Of a DNA stretch of 64,000 bases, positions 51,600-60,090 are shown piece by piece; the stretch's first letter is position 1, and the number at the start of each line of letters is the position of its first letter. The notes beneath the pieces were generated by a model. That model did no database searches. It was not told the origin of the DNA and was given only the letters and a program-made list of their open reading frames with translations. This stretch comes from CAMCYM01 sp964405405. Its GTDB lineage: Bacteria; Bacteroidota; Bacteroidia; Flavobacteriales_D; Sanyastnellaceae. The stretch covers positions 1-64,000 of the forward strand of contig CAYONT010000005.1 in the NCBI GenBank assembly GCA_964405405.1, in the 5' to 3' direction. The position numbers and the translations under genes are program-made.

Positions 51600-54185
51600 T
51601 CAGAATTCGATGCCCAATTTCAGATTGATTCGCCGGTCTGTCAAGTAATTGGAGATGGCGTAGAGCCGACCGTTCACGTCCTCAATCCAGGTGTGGTTGA
51701 TGGTATTCCGGATGCCCAGGATGTTGAAGATTTCCAATGCGACGAAGCCAGTGGCCCGTCTCGGCGCTTCGTCGTCCCTTTTCCCAGTGAACAGATCGCG
51801 GGAAAAACCGATGTCCACCCTTCGGTAAGGCGGGGTGCGCAGGATGTCCAAGTGGCGTTCGAATCCGGGCGGACCGAAGGGTAGTCCGGTGCCGAAGTAC
51901 AAACTCACCAGGACCTTGTAGTCAGGATTTCGCGGCATTTCATCTTGGAAAAGCAGGCTGGCATTGAAACGCTGGTCGGTGGGTCTGGGAATCCAGCCGG
52001 GCTCGACCCAGTTGCTGTCCACCGCCACATTGTCCAAGGTGAAACCTGAAATGATGACCTGTCCCGCGGCGTTGAGGTAGGACCAGTAGCCGTCGTCGGA
52101 CAAGTCTTCCATGGTTTGGAGTGCGGACAGGCGCAACCAACTTTCCACGCCTGGAATGAATTCGCCATTGAGCATGAAGTCCGCGCCAGCCGCATAGCCC
52201 CGGGCGTTGTTCGTTGCGAAGTAGCGCTGCCGCACATTCTCGACTTCATATGGGATGAGCCGTCGGAGATCTTTGAAATACAGCTCCGTGGTCATCTTGA
52301 AAGGGCGATCGTCCCGGGTGAAGGTTCGGTCCCAACCCAGGACGGTGTGCACGCTTTTTTGGGAACGAACTTCGGGATTGATTTGGCCATCCAATCCCCG
52401 CATTTCTCGGTAGAAAGGGGGTTGCCAGTAGGTGCCGCCAGACAACCGCCACTCATTTCGCGGTGCGCCGGTTGCCGGGACGGGCTGGTAACGAACCTGG
52501 CCCCTTGGCCCTCCCACAAGCTGTGCGCCGTACGCCCAGTAATGCATCCTGGCCCCGAGGTTGATGACCCAGGTACCACGCTCGGTTTCCCGCGTCCAAG
52601 TGTCTTGTAGATAGGCTTGTACACGATTCGTTTCCAGCTCGTTATTGGCACGAATGACGTCTTGCAGCACGATGGCCTGCTCGGGTCGTTCGCCGGGTAG
52701 GTATCCGATGGAATCTTGCGGATGTGGGGAATTGAATCCCGCGGAGTCCACCAGCTGCCACTCCGACAAGGCGTCCTGGAACCGCTCATGGGTGAAAGAG
52801 GCGCCCCATTCCCAGGTGTGGTCAGACCGCACTTGGGTGCCTTTGACGCCAGCCTGTCCCACCTGGGCCCGCAGCTGGTTGCGCGCGTGGTCGAGGTAGG
52901 CCCCGATGCCCCGGTTCACCAGCACATCCCCCAACGCGTCCGAACCCAAATCCCGGTCCAATTCATCCAACCGGTAGGCTCCGAGGATGTCAAAGGTCTC
53001 GCGCTCTTCGGTGGCAAAGCCGGAAGCAAAGAACCGAATGCGATCGGTTTCGGTGGACCGGTTCAGGGAGATGGCACCGAAGCCTGTCTGGTATCCCGTG
53101 ACTTCCTGTCCTTCGAAGTAGATGGTCAAACGCAGTGCTTCGGTGATGTTGCCGACGTCGGTTTGGCGTGTGGCGGGCAAGAACCGGTAGCGGTTTGCCC
53201 CATACATGCCCAGAAATTCCACTTCCCAGGGCCCCCAACCGTCAGGATCCCAAACCGCATAGGTTTGCAGGTCCACGTAACGGGGCTGATACTCCCCACT
53301 TTCGTCCAACGAACCCAAGACGTAGCTGTTGTCCCGGTAACGGAACCCCATGTTCAACATCCAACGGGGAGGGGCAGCGTTGCGCGCAGGGGCCACCCCG
53401 TCATGCTGCAATTGCAATCCCAACAAGCTGGCGGTGATTCGGGTGTGCCGTTCGGTGGGGCGCCGGTAGCGGATGTCCAATACGGAGGACAGCTTGTCCC
53501 CATACCGGGCTTCGAAACCGCCGGCAGAGAAACGGATGGACGAGACCATGTCCGGATTGGGGAAGGAGAGGCCCTCCTGCTGCCCAGCGCGGACCAGGAA
53601 AGGCCGGTATACTTCGATGTCGTTGACGGTGATCAGATTCTCATCGAAGCTGCCTCCCCGAACGTTGTAGGAGCTGCTCAGTTCACTGTTGAAATTCACG
53701 GGAGCTTGGATGAGCAAGTCCTCGATGGTGCCCCGGGGAGAAGGAATGCGAGAAGCCACACGCGGGTCGATTCGGCGCAGGTTGGATCCCGCACTGCCTT
53801 CCCCAATTACTTCGGCATTGCCCAAGGCCACTCCCGCTTCGAGCCGCACCTCCATACGCCGCTGCTCACCGGCATCGCATGTCCAAGTCCTTACCTCTGG
53901 GGCATGTCCCACAAAGGTGAATCGGGCGGAATAAGTCGGGCCGGCGGGCAGCTGCAGGGAGTAGGCGCCCGTCTCGTCCGTCATCGCGGCAGCGACCGGT
54001 TGATTTTGCCCAGACCGCACCACGATCACGCTGGCGCCCGGTAGGGTCGCCCCCGAACGGTCCGTGACCCGTCCTTCCCAGCTGCACAGCTGGGCGAGCA
54101 ATGTATGGTCACCCAGCCCACCGAAGTGGATCAGCATCCAGCTGAAAACCAACACACCCCGATGAAAAAGGCCACTCCCCTTCAT
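51600..54185 (-). CDS. TonB-dependent outer-membrane receptor with regulatory N-domain
   Basis: Protein of 861 residues. After a signal peptide, a CarboxypepD_reg domain lies at about 36-115 (CSWEGRVTDRSGATLPGASVIVV; YSARFTFVGHAP). The plug starts near 150 (GTIEDLLIQAPVNFNSELSSSYNVRGGSFDENLITVNDIEVYRP is split over 150-195), and the rest is a 22-strand-type beta-barrel ending in GIEF, with the terminal Phe expected for barrel assembly. No SusD partner is present, so it is not a Sus-type pair; the substrate is unknown. The ATG at 54185 overlaps the upstream stop as ATGA (54182-54185). Confidence 0.88.
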   Translation of the reverse strand: MKGSGLFHRGVLVFSWMLIHFGGLGDHTLLAQLCSWEGRVTDRSGATLPGASVIVVRSGQNQPVAAAMTDETGAYSLQLPAGPTYSARFTFVGHAPEVRTWTCDAGEQRRMEVRLEAGVALGNAEVIGEGSAGSNLRRIDPRVASRIPSPRGTIEDLLIQAPVNFNSELSSSYNVRGGSFDENLITVNDIEVYRPFLVRAGQQEGLSFPNPDMVSSIRFSAGGFEARYGDKLSSVLDIRYRRPTERHTRITASLLGLQLQHDGVAPARNAAPPRWMLNMGFRYRDNSYVLGSLDESGEYQPRYVDLQTYAVWDPDGWGPWEVEFLGMYGANRYRFLPATRQTDVGNITEALRLTIYFEGQEVTGYQTGFGAISLNRSTETDRIRFFASGFATEERETFDILGAYRLDELDRDLGSDALGDVLVNRGIGAYLDHARNQLRAQVGQAGVKGTQVRSDHTWEWGASFTHERFQDALSEWQLVDSAGFNSPHPQDSIGYLPGERPEQAIVLQDVIRANNELETNRVQAYLQDTWTRETERGTWVINLGARMHYWAYGAQLVGGPRGQVRYQPVPATGAPRNEWRLSGGTYWQPPFYREMRGLDGQINPEVRSQKSVHTVLGWDRTFTRDDRPFKMTTELYFKDLRRLIPYEVENVRQRYFATNNARGYAAGADFMLNGEFIPGVESWLRLSALQTMEDLSDDGYWSYLNAAGQVIISGFTLDNVAVDSNWVEPGWIPRPTDQRFNASLLFQDEMPRNPDYKVLVSLYFGTGLPFGPPGFERHLDILRTPPYRRVDIGFSRDLFTGKRDDEAPRRATGFVALEIFNILGIRNTINHTWIEDVNGRLYAISNYLTDRRINLKLGIEF

Positions 54186-54856
54186 GGGCGGAAGCTGCCG
54201 TTTCGCAAGGCCTCGATGAACTGCACCCAAGCAGCGGGGTTGAGGATGCTGATGGGAGGCAATTGCCCGAGGTAACCACTCTGCACCGCTGCCTGCCGCA
54301 TCGCTTGCGTATACGTCGCGTAGCTGTCCCCTTCAATGTCCATGAGTTGGTCTTGGGACCGCAAAACCGCCAGACGATCTTCACCGATGGCAAAGGCATC
54401 AGGGGCCAGATCCAAGGCCAAAAACTCCGTCCGAAATTTCTCTCGGGTGGGCCAGGGGTAGACCACTGCGGCATCCAGAGCCACCGTGGCACGTCCCATG
54501 GGAAGCACCAAGTTGAGCCGGCCTTCTGTCCCCTCCGATGGAACCACAAACCACTGCGCCTCGAAGCCTACAGCAGTGAAACGCAATGTATCTCCTCCCA
54601 AGGCGGGGATGCTGAAGAAGCCCCGTCCATCAGCGATGGTACCCCGCTGATCCCGTTCCCTGTAAACCGTGGCGAAGGGAATGGGCATCAAGGAGTCTCC
54701 CGTCACCACAACCCCCGTCACCTGCACCACCGGCGCAAGTCCCAGGCTATCTGCATCCCATCCCTCCCCATGCGCTGCGGCCTCGGCCCCCCAGGCCCCC
54801 AAGAGGCCCCAACAAACTCCGGCGAACCGGCCCCAACTGCGGATGGTTTCCTTCAT
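54182..54856 (-). CDS. Carboxypeptidase-regulatory-like domain protein
   Basis: Protein of 224 residues with a signal peptide (to about residue 27, AEAAAHG). A CarboxypepD_reg-like domain at about 43-125: VQVTGVVVTGDSLMPIPFATVYRE, RGTIADGRGFFSIPALGGDTLRFTAVGF. The C-terminal 95 residues are helical, without a recognised family. Small proteins of this type often precede TonB receptors in Bacteroidota and may contact the receptor or its regulatory domain. The stop overlaps the receptor's ATG, and a TAACTTGC box lies five bases before its own ATG. Confidence 0.75.
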   Translation of the reverse strand: MKETIRSWGRFAGVCWGLLGAWGAEAAAHGEGWDADSLGLAPVVQVTGVVVTGDSLMPIPFATVYRERDQRGTIADGRGFFSIPALGGDTLRFTAVGFEAQWFVVPSEGTEGRLNLVLPMGRATVALDAAVVYPWPTREKFRTEFLALDLAPDAFAIGEDRLAVLRSQDQLMDIEGDSYATYTQAMRQAAVQSGYLGQLPPISILNPAAWVQFIEALRNGSFRP

Positions 54857-54861
54857 GTTCG

Positions 54862-54889
54862 GCAAGTTAGGGCCTCGGACCTCAATCAA
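54862..54889 (-). promoter_or_regulatory. Candidate promoter TTG-N17-TAACTTGC
   Basis: TAACTTGC (54862-54869, minus strand) resembles TAnnTTTG, and a TTG (54887-54889) lies 17 bases upstream inside the end of prfC. Five bases separate the box from the ATG at 54856. It would drive the regulatory-domain, receptor and lectin genes. Confidence 0.45.
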
Positions 54890-56483
54890 GTCTTGCGGTT
54901 TTGAATTCGCTGGTCGTGTGGAAATCAATTTCAGGAAAGTTGGCTATTTCCATGTCCAACAAGAACTTGGAAGGAGCTAAATACACATCATTCCCGTCCT
55001 TGTCGACCACCATGTCGGAAGCTTTGATGCGTTTGAATTCGTTGAGCTTCGCGGTGTTGTCGCTGAGGATCCAGCAAGCTTTGTGGTAGTTCTTGGGCTG
55101 GAATTCACATTTCGCTCCGTACTCGTGCTCCAAGCGGTACTGAATTACTTCAAACTGGAGTTCGCCGACCGTTCCAACAATTTTGCGGTTGCCCAACTCC
55201 CGGACAAACAGTTGAGCCACTCCTTCGTCCGTGAGCTGTTCGATGCCCTTCTCGAGCTGCTTGCTCTTCATCGGATCCTTGTTTACCAGTTCTTTGAAGA
55301 TTTCCGGTGAAAAACTGGGAATGCCCCGGAATTGGAAGTCCTCGCCTTCGGTCAGGGTGTCTCCGATTTTGAAATGCCCCGTGTCATACAACCCGATGAC
55401 GTCACCTGCCCACGCTTCCTCCACCACACTCTTGTCCTGGGCGAGAAAGGTGGCCGGGTTGGCGAATTTGAGCCTTTTCTGTAGCCGGACGTGGTGGTAG
55501 AAGGTGTTGCGCCGAAAGGTCCCGCTGCACACCCGCAAGAAAGCGATGCGGTCTCGGTGGCGTGGATCGATGTTGGCGTGAATTTTAAAGATGAAGCCAC
55601 TGAACGTGGGCTCGTCCGGTCGGACATCGCGCAGGTCGGCTGCCCGGGGTCGGGGGTCGGGGGCGATTTCGATGAAGGTGTCCAGCAGTTCCTGGATGCC
55701 GAAGTTGTTCGCGGCACTGCCGAAGAACACGGGTGCCAAATCGCCTTCCAAGTAGGGTTGGGGGTGCCATTCCTCATAAACCCCCGAAATCAAGTCGAGG
55801 TCTTCTCGGAGTTTGGCCGCATGCCGATCGCCCACCAGCGCATCGAGTTCGGGGTCTGCCAAGTCTTTCAACTCGACCACCTCCTTGGAGATCTTGGTTT
55901 TGTCCGGGTTGAAAAGGCGAACGGTTTCCCCGTACAAGTTGTAGACCCCTTTGAAGGTGTGTCCCCCAGAAATGGGCCAACTGAGCGGTCTGACTTGGAT
56001 GCCGAGTTTGGCCTCCAATTCATCCAACAAATCAAAGGGATCCTGCCCTTCTAGATCCAACTTGTTGATGAAAACAATCACGGGCGTCTTGCGCATCCGG
56101 CAGACTTCCATCAACCGCTCGGTCTGGGCCTCCACTCCTTTCACACAGTCCACCACCAAGATGACACTGTCCACCGCCGTCAGGGTGCGGTAGGTGTCCT
56201 CAGCAAAATCCTTGTGTCCAGGGGTATCCAGCAGGTTGATGAGCCGATTCCGGTAGTGGAAGGCCATCACCGACGTGGCAACCGAAATCCCCCGCTGGCG
56301 CTCAATTTCCATGAAGTCGGAAGCGGCGGTCTTGGTGATTTTGTTGCTCTTGACCGCCCCTGCGGTCTGGATGGCGCCCCCGAAAAGCAAGAACTTCTCT
56401 GTCAGGGTCGTCTTGCCCGCGTCCGGGTGGGAAATGATGGCAAACGTGCGCCGCTGCGCAATTTCTTCTTGAATCGAGGACAT
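54882..56483 (-). CDS. prfC: Peptide chain release factor 3
   Basis: RF3 is the translational GTPase that recycles RF1/RF2 from the ribosome. The protein is 533 residues, the normal length. G1 is ISHPDAGKTTL (about 18-28), the switch I region ERQRGISVATSV, G3 LLDTPGHKDF, G4 FINKLDLEG. The domain II and III motifs (FSGFIFKIHANIDPRHRDRIAF; VGTVGELQFEVIQYRLEHEYGA) separate it from EF-G. The ATG at 56483 follows a TAAATTTG box by seven bases. It may also transcribe into the downstream regulatory-domain gene, 25 bases away. Confidence 0.96.
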   Translation of the reverse strand: MSSIQEEIAQRRTFAIISHPDAGKTTLTEKFLLFGGAIQTAGAVKSNKITKTAASDFMEIERQRGISVATSVMAFHYRNRLINLLDTPGHKDFAEDTYRTLTAVDSVILVVDCVKGVEAQTERLMEVCRMRKTPVIVFINKLDLEGQDPFDLLDELEAKLGIQVRPLSWPISGGHTFKGVYNLYGETVRLFNPDKTKISKEVVELKDLADPELDALVGDRHAAKLREDLDLISGVYEEWHPQPYLEGDLAPVFFGSAANNFGIQELLDTFIEIAPDPRPRAADLRDVRPDEPTFSGFIFKIHANIDPRHRDRIAFLRVCSGTFRRNTFYHHVRLQKRLKFANPATFLAQDKSVVEEAWAGDVIGLYDTGHFKIGDTLTEGEDFQFRGIPSFSPEIFKELVNKDPMKSKQLEKGIEQLTDEGVAQLFVRELGNRKIVGTVGELQFEVIQYRLEHEYGAKCEFQPKNYHKACWILSDNTAKLNEFKRIKASDMVVDKDGNDVYLAPSKFLLDMEIANFPEIDFHTTSEFKTARLD

Positions 56484-56490
56484 GGAGGGC

Positions 56491-56498
56491 CAAATTTA
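56491..56498 (-). promoter_or_regulatory. TAAATTTG -7 box upstream of prfC
   Basis: Exact match to TAnnTTTG on the minus strand, seven bases before the prfC ATG. The extended sequence TAAATTTGGCC also occurs before the processing protease gene (59985-59995). No clear -33. Confidence 0.5.
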
Positions 56499-56578
56499 CA
56501 TCAACCTGTGTGACTTGGGGCACGGACAGCCCGCCGTCTGACCCCCAACTTTGCACCCAACAACAAAACGTAGAAACC

Positions 56579-56890
56579 ATGTTTTTCGGACCGAGTACAG
56601 ACCTGACCCCAGCCGCTTTCCAAGCCAAGCTCCAATCGGAGGGCGGCGTTGTTATCGATTGCCGGACTTCCGGTGAAACCGCTGAGGGCATGTGGCCCGG
56701 AGCCAAACAACTGGACTGGATGTCCGGTGAGTTCCAACAGCGCGTTTCGGAACTGGATCCCAAGCAGAATTACTATCTCTACTGCCGGAGTGGTGCGCGC
56801 AGTGGTGCGGCCACTTCTTTCTTGCGCAGCAAAGGCTTTGCCCATGTGTTCAACCTCGGCGGCTACGGTAGCATCGCCCGCTTGCAGTAA
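56579..56890 (+). CDS. Rhodanese-like domain protein
   Basis: Single rhodanese domain of 103 residues: VVIDCRTSGETAEGMWPGA then the active-site loop CRSGARS (Cys69 to Ser75) in YYLYCRSGARSGAATSFL, and VFNLGGYGS. Such proteins carry persulfide on the Cys. No signal peptide is visible, so it is cytosolic. The ATG at 56579 gives the normal family length. The thioredoxin gene follows after six bases, which suggests the pair share a thiol or sulfur-transfer role. Confidence 0.9.
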   Translation: MFFGPSTDLTPAAFQAKLQSEGGVVIDCRTSGETAEGMWPGAKQLDWMSGEFQQRVSELDPKQNYYLYCRSGARSGAATSFLRSKGFAHVFNLGGYGSIARLQ

Positions 56891-56896
56891 TCAACC

Positions 56897-57202
56897 ATGG
56901 AACAGAATTTCAATGACCTGATTCAGGGGGAAACCCCAGTGTTGGTAGACGTCTTCGCTGATTGGTGTGGTCCTTGCCAGGCCATGATGCCCGAGATCGA
57001 TGCCTATGCCAAGTCGATCGGTGACAAGGCCAAGGTCCTGAAGGTGAACATCGACCGCAACCCCTCGCTTGGGCAAGCCTTTCAAATCCGTGGGGTTCCC
57101 ACCTTGTTGCTCTTCAAGTCAGGCAAATTGGTTTGGCGTGGATCCGGGTGGCACTCCCAAGCGCAACTCGCATCCATCGTGGCGCCCCACGTGGTAGGCT
57201 GA
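56897..57202 (+). CDS. Thioredoxin
   Basis: Protein of 101 residues with the canonical thioredoxin fold: VLVDVFADWCGPCQAMMPEI, active-site WCGPC at 23-27; VLKVNIDRNPSLGQAFQI; GVPTLLLFKSGKLVWRGSG with the cis-Pro before Thr. It has no signal sequence and is cytosolic. It sits six bases after the rhodanese gene and is probably co-transcribed. It is one of probably several thioredoxins, so I leave the gene symbol empty. Confidence 0.93.
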   Translation: MEQNFNDLIQGETPVLVDVFADWCGPCQAMMPEIDAYAKSIGDKAKVLKVNIDRNPSLGQAFQIRGVPTLLLFKSGKLVWRGSGWHSQAQLASIVAPHVVG

Positions 57203-57228
57203 AGGCATTCCCGCCACCCGCAGGTTGC

Positions 57229-57699
57229 TCAGAATTGATAGCGCAGGGAGATGGCTCCGTCGTCGCTGTTGAAGTCGCTGTTTCCGATGAAAATCAACCG
57301 CGGCTTCCAATCGAGACCTAGGCTGAGGGGACTGCTGCCCAGCAGGTATTCGATGCCGATGATGCCATCCACACCCAATTGGAGCGATCCGCCCATTTCG
57401 TCGGTGCCTCCCAAGCGCGCAGTCGCCCCGGCGCCATAGTACCACCGGAGGGATTCTGTTGCAAAATCGTACCTGTGAAACTCGTACAAGCCCGTGATCA
57501 ATAGCCCTTCGGAATCAAAGGAAACGATGCCCTCAATGGCCTCGCTGTCATCAAATACAAAATACTTGCCCGTGATGCCGGTGAAAACACCGCCGCGCAA
57601 ACCCACAGATTTGGGTTGGTATTGGGCGAGCGCATCTTGAGCCACCCCGAGTAGACCGCAGGTGACCGAGACGAAAAGGAGGAGGTGACGTGGTTGCAT
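57229..57699 (-). CDS. Small outer-membrane beta-barrel protein
   Basis: Protein of 156 residues. A signal peptide ends at ALA (about 25). The mature part alternates polar and hydrophobic residues in strands with Gly/Tyr turns (SVGLRGGVFTGITGKYFVF; GLLITGLYEFHRYDF; SLRWYYGAGATARLGG; PLSLGLDWKPRLIFIG) and ends in SLRYQF, with the C-terminal Phe used for barrel assembly. About eight strands fit. I recognise no specific family or substrate. It lies downstream of the terminator at 57736 on the minus strand, so it should have its own promoter; none is obvious. Confidence 0.68.
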   Translation of the reverse strand: MQPRHLLLFVSVTCGLLGVAQDALAQYQPKSVGLRGGVFTGITGKYFVFDDSEAIEGIVSFDSEGLLITGLYEFHRYDFATESLRWYYGAGATARLGGTDEMGGSLQLGVDGIIGIEYLLGSSPLSLGLDWKPRLIFIGNSDFNSDDGAISLRYQF

Positions 57700-57735
57700 G
57701 GAGATGAGAGGGGACGAAGAGAAAACGAAAGAGTC

Positions 57736-57766
57736 AAAAAAAGCCCCGGCGAAGCCGGGGCTTTTT
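57736..57766. terminator. Intrinsic terminator after second DUF1573 gene
   Basis: GCCCCGGC and GCCGGGGC (57743-57750, 57754-57761) form a perfect 8-bp stem with a GAA loop, flanked by seven A and five T. On the minus strand the stem is followed by seven T, which suits the DUF1573 gene ending at 57787. It could work in both directions. Confidence 0.92.
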
Positions 57767-57786
57767 ATGGCATGAGCCTGTGAGGC

Positions 57787-58314
57787 TTACTTGCCCGCCG
57801 CCGGTGTCACCTGTGCGGTGATGGACAAAATCGTCTGGGGTGGGCTGGTGTTTGCGTCGATGGTAACCTGCTTCCGCTGAGCATTCGTCTTGCCCTTGGA
57901 ATTGAACTTCACTTCGATGGAACCCGTTCCACCTGGAGCGATGGGCTCTTTGGGACACTTGGGAACCGTGCAACCGCATGAACCATTGCAGTTGGAGATG
58001 ATGAGTGGTTCCGAGCCCGTGTTGGTGAATTTGAACACGTGTGTTACCTCATCGCCCTCGTTGATGGTGCCGAAGTCGTGTGTGTTGGAATCAAAAGCCA
58101 TGGTGGTTGTGGGGCCCGCAGGCGTTCCGGCTGCAGTGCGCGCGGGGTCCATTGCGCCCTGGGGAGAGGGCGAAGTGTTTACAGGAAGTTCCTGCTCAGT
58201 GGAGGCGGCGGCGTCGCCGGCCGAAGCCGCATCTGCGCCAGACTCAGATTGTGAGCAAGCGCTCAAGGCAATGGCTGCAGCCACCGCAGCAAAGTGCATC
58301 AGTTTGAAGTTCAT
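57787..58314 (-). CDS. DUF1573 lipoprotein (second copy)
   Basis: Protein of 175 residues. The signal ends in ALSAC (Cys20), a good lipobox, followed by a low-complexity Ala/Ser/Pro linker to about 70. The DUF1573 domain at 73-170 reads FDSNTHDFGTINEGDEVTHVFKFTNTGSEP, ISNCNGSCGCTVPKCPKEPIAPGG and QVTIDANTSPPQTILSI. It resembles the copy at 27476-28009 in domain but not in linker. A TAACTTTG box lies 23 bases upstream with a TTTG 22 bases before that. It is monocistronic, between its promoter and terminator. Function unknown. Confidence 0.87.
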   Translation of the reverse strand: MNFKLMHFAAVAAAIALSACSQSESGADAASAGDAAASTEQELPVNTSPSPQGAMDPARTAAGTPAGPTTTMAFDSNTHDFGTINEGDEVTHVFKFTNTGSEPLIISNCNGSCGCTVPKCPKEPIAPGGTGSIEVKFNSKGKTNAQRKQVTIDANTSPPQTILSITAQVTPAAGK

Positions 58315-58337
58315 GGATTCATCCGATTATGGGTGAG

Positions 58338-58371
58338 CAAAGTTAAGATTCAAAACGTCTTGTGGGCCAAA
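58338..58371 (-). promoter_or_regulatory. Promoter TTTG-N22-TAACTTTG before second DUF1573 gene
   Basis: On the minus strand TTTG (58368-58371) and TAACTTTG (58338-58345) match both Bacteroidota core elements with 22 bases between. The ATG lies 23 bases beyond the -7 box. Confidence 0.55.
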
Positions 58372-59966
58372 TTCATCCGCTCGAAAGTCCCGTCTTGCAG
58401 TACTTCGATGGCGCGCTGCAGGGCCTCATTCAAAGGAGCAATCGCCTGATAAAACACCTCAGGGGTGTGGATGTTTCGGCCGATCATCGCCTTCAACCGA
58501 AGGGAGATGGCGTCCCTCGACCGCGCCCAATCCTCGGCAACAAATGGGACTTCCTCTGATTCAACGAAAGCAATGAACCGGTCCAATTCGGCTTGGGTCA
58601 ATTGAAAATCCAACAAGAAAGCAGCCGGAGTGGGATGGCGTTCGAGCAAGGTGGTCCGCAGACTGTCCACATAACTCAACGCCCAACGGTTGTCTAGGCC
58701 CTTCCGCAGGATCCGGCTGAAGTATTCCGAGTTGTCGGTGGTATCCACAGGGACAAAGACATCAGGCAAAATCCCCCCCCCACCATAAACGGGCCGGTTC
58801 TGAATCCGTGTGAAAAACCGGAGCGAATCGGGCATCTCCAGACTGTCAAGGGAGAACAACTCTCCCTGAGAATATCGGTCAAACCGCTCCATGCGGTATG
58901 CATCCACCCCTTCTTCATAGGGTTTCTGGATGCAGCGTCCAGAGGGTGTGTAGTACTTCTGAACGGTCAGACGCACCGCTGAACCGTCGGGCAGGTAAAC
59001 TGGGCGCTGAACCAAACCCTTCCCGAAGCTCCTGCGGCCGACGATCAGTCCCCGGTCCCAATCTTGGATGGCCCCCGAGACGATTTCCGACGCTGAAGCA
59101 GATCCCTCATCGATCAGCACCACCAACCGACCTTTTTCGAAGCGTCCCCGAACCGATGCGTTTTTCTCCTCTTTCGGAAAGCTGCGTCCTTCGGTGTAGA
59201 CCATCAACTTCTCGCCGGAGAGAAACTCATCCACCATTTCCTCTGCTGTGCGCAACATGCCGCCGCCGTTGCCCTGCAGGTCCAGAATCAAGTCCTTCAT
59301 ACCCTGGGCCTTGAGCGTGTCGAGGGCGGCATGCAGCTCCTCCATGGTCGTCTTCGCAAACCGGTTGATCTTGATATACCCCGTCCGGCCATTGACCATG
59401 TAGGCGGCATCGATGGAGTAAATCGGAATCTGGTCGCGAACAATCTCGTACTCCAGCAACTCCGTGTCTTTGCCCCGCTGGATGGACACCCGGACCACGG
59501 TTCCTTTGGGGCCCTTGAGCAACTTCTGTACGTCGTTGTTGGTCACGCCGATTCCTGCCACCACCTCACCATCCACCCGGATGATGCGATCTCCCGCCAT
59601 GATGCCCAGTTTCTCCGAAGGCCCGCCGGGAATGGGATTCACCACCAGGATGGTGTCCTTGAAGATGTTAAACTGGATGCCTACCCCCTCAAAGTTCCCG
59701 TTCAGTGGCTCGTCCGCCTCCTTCAATTCCTCCGCGGGGATGTACACGGAGTGCGGGTCCATCTCTTCCAACATGGCCACAATCGCCGCTTCGACCAACG
59801 CTTCCGTGTCGGTTTCTTCGACATACAGGCGGTTGATGTAATTCAGGAGTGTACTGAACTTTTGCGCCTGGGCGTCTCCCTGCGCATGCCCTGCGCTCAC
59901 CAGCAGGAACACCAAGCCCAGCGCACCGATCCCATGTCGACCCCTTACCAGCACGCTTCGCTTCAT
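58350..59966 (-). CDS. C-terminal processing peptidase, S41 family
   Basis: Protein of 538 residues with a signal peptide (to AHAQ, about 29). A PDZ domain spans about 88-172 (GVGIQFNIFKDTILVVNPIPGGPSEKLGIMAGDRIIRVDGE is spread over 95-135). The S41 protease core has GYIKINRFAKTT, LILDLQGNGGGML, DEGSASASEIVSGA with the likely nucleophile Ser291, and GRRSFGKGLVQ with Lys316, the Ser-Lys dyad. It would cleave periplasmic or envelope proteins near their C-termini. The ATG at 59966 begins the signal peptide; a TAAATTTG box is 21 bases upstream. The 3' end lies 35 bases before the second DUF1573 gene. Confidence 0.93.
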   Translation of the reverse strand: MKRSVLVRGRHGIGALGLVFLLVSAGHAQGDAQAQKFSTLLNYINRLYVEETDTEALVEAAIVAMLEEMDPHSVYIPAEELKEADEPLNGNFEGVGIQFNIFKDTILVVNPIPGGPSEKLGIMAGDRIIRVDGEVVAGIGVTNNDVQKLLKGPKGTVVRVSIQRGKDTELLEYEIVRDQIPIYSIDAAYMVNGRTGYIKINRFAKTTMEELHAALDTLKAQGMKDLILDLQGNGGGMLRTAEEMVDEFLSGEKLMVYTEGRSFPKEEKNASVRGRFEKGRLVVLIDEGSASASEIVSGAIQDWDRGLIVGRRSFGKGLVQRPVYLPDGSAVRLTVQKYYTPSGRCIQKPYEEGVDAYRMERFDRYSQGELFSLDSLEMPDSLRFFTRIQNRPVYGGGGILPDVFVPVDTTDNSEYFSRILRKGLDNRWALSYVDSLRTTLLERHPTPAAFLLDFQLTQAELDRFIAFVESEEVPFVAEDWARSRDAISLRLKAMIGRNIHTPEVFYQAIAPLNEALQRAIEVLQDGTFERMNLAHKTF

Positions 59967-59987
59967 CCGTTTGTCATTGTTGAAGGC

Positions 59988-59995
59988 CAAATTTA
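59988..59995 (-). promoter_or_regulatory. TAAATTTG -7 box upstream of processing peptidase
   Basis: Exact match to TAnnTTTG on the minus strand, 21 bases before the ATG. It is followed by GCC, as in the prfC promoter. Confidence 0.5.
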
Positions 59996-60090
59996 CCAGC
60001 ACCCCGCCCACCGCAGGACCGACTTTCAGCACAATTTTCCCCAACAGAACGGTGAAAACCGCGTTAAATTGCACGCCACAACCTGCAATC

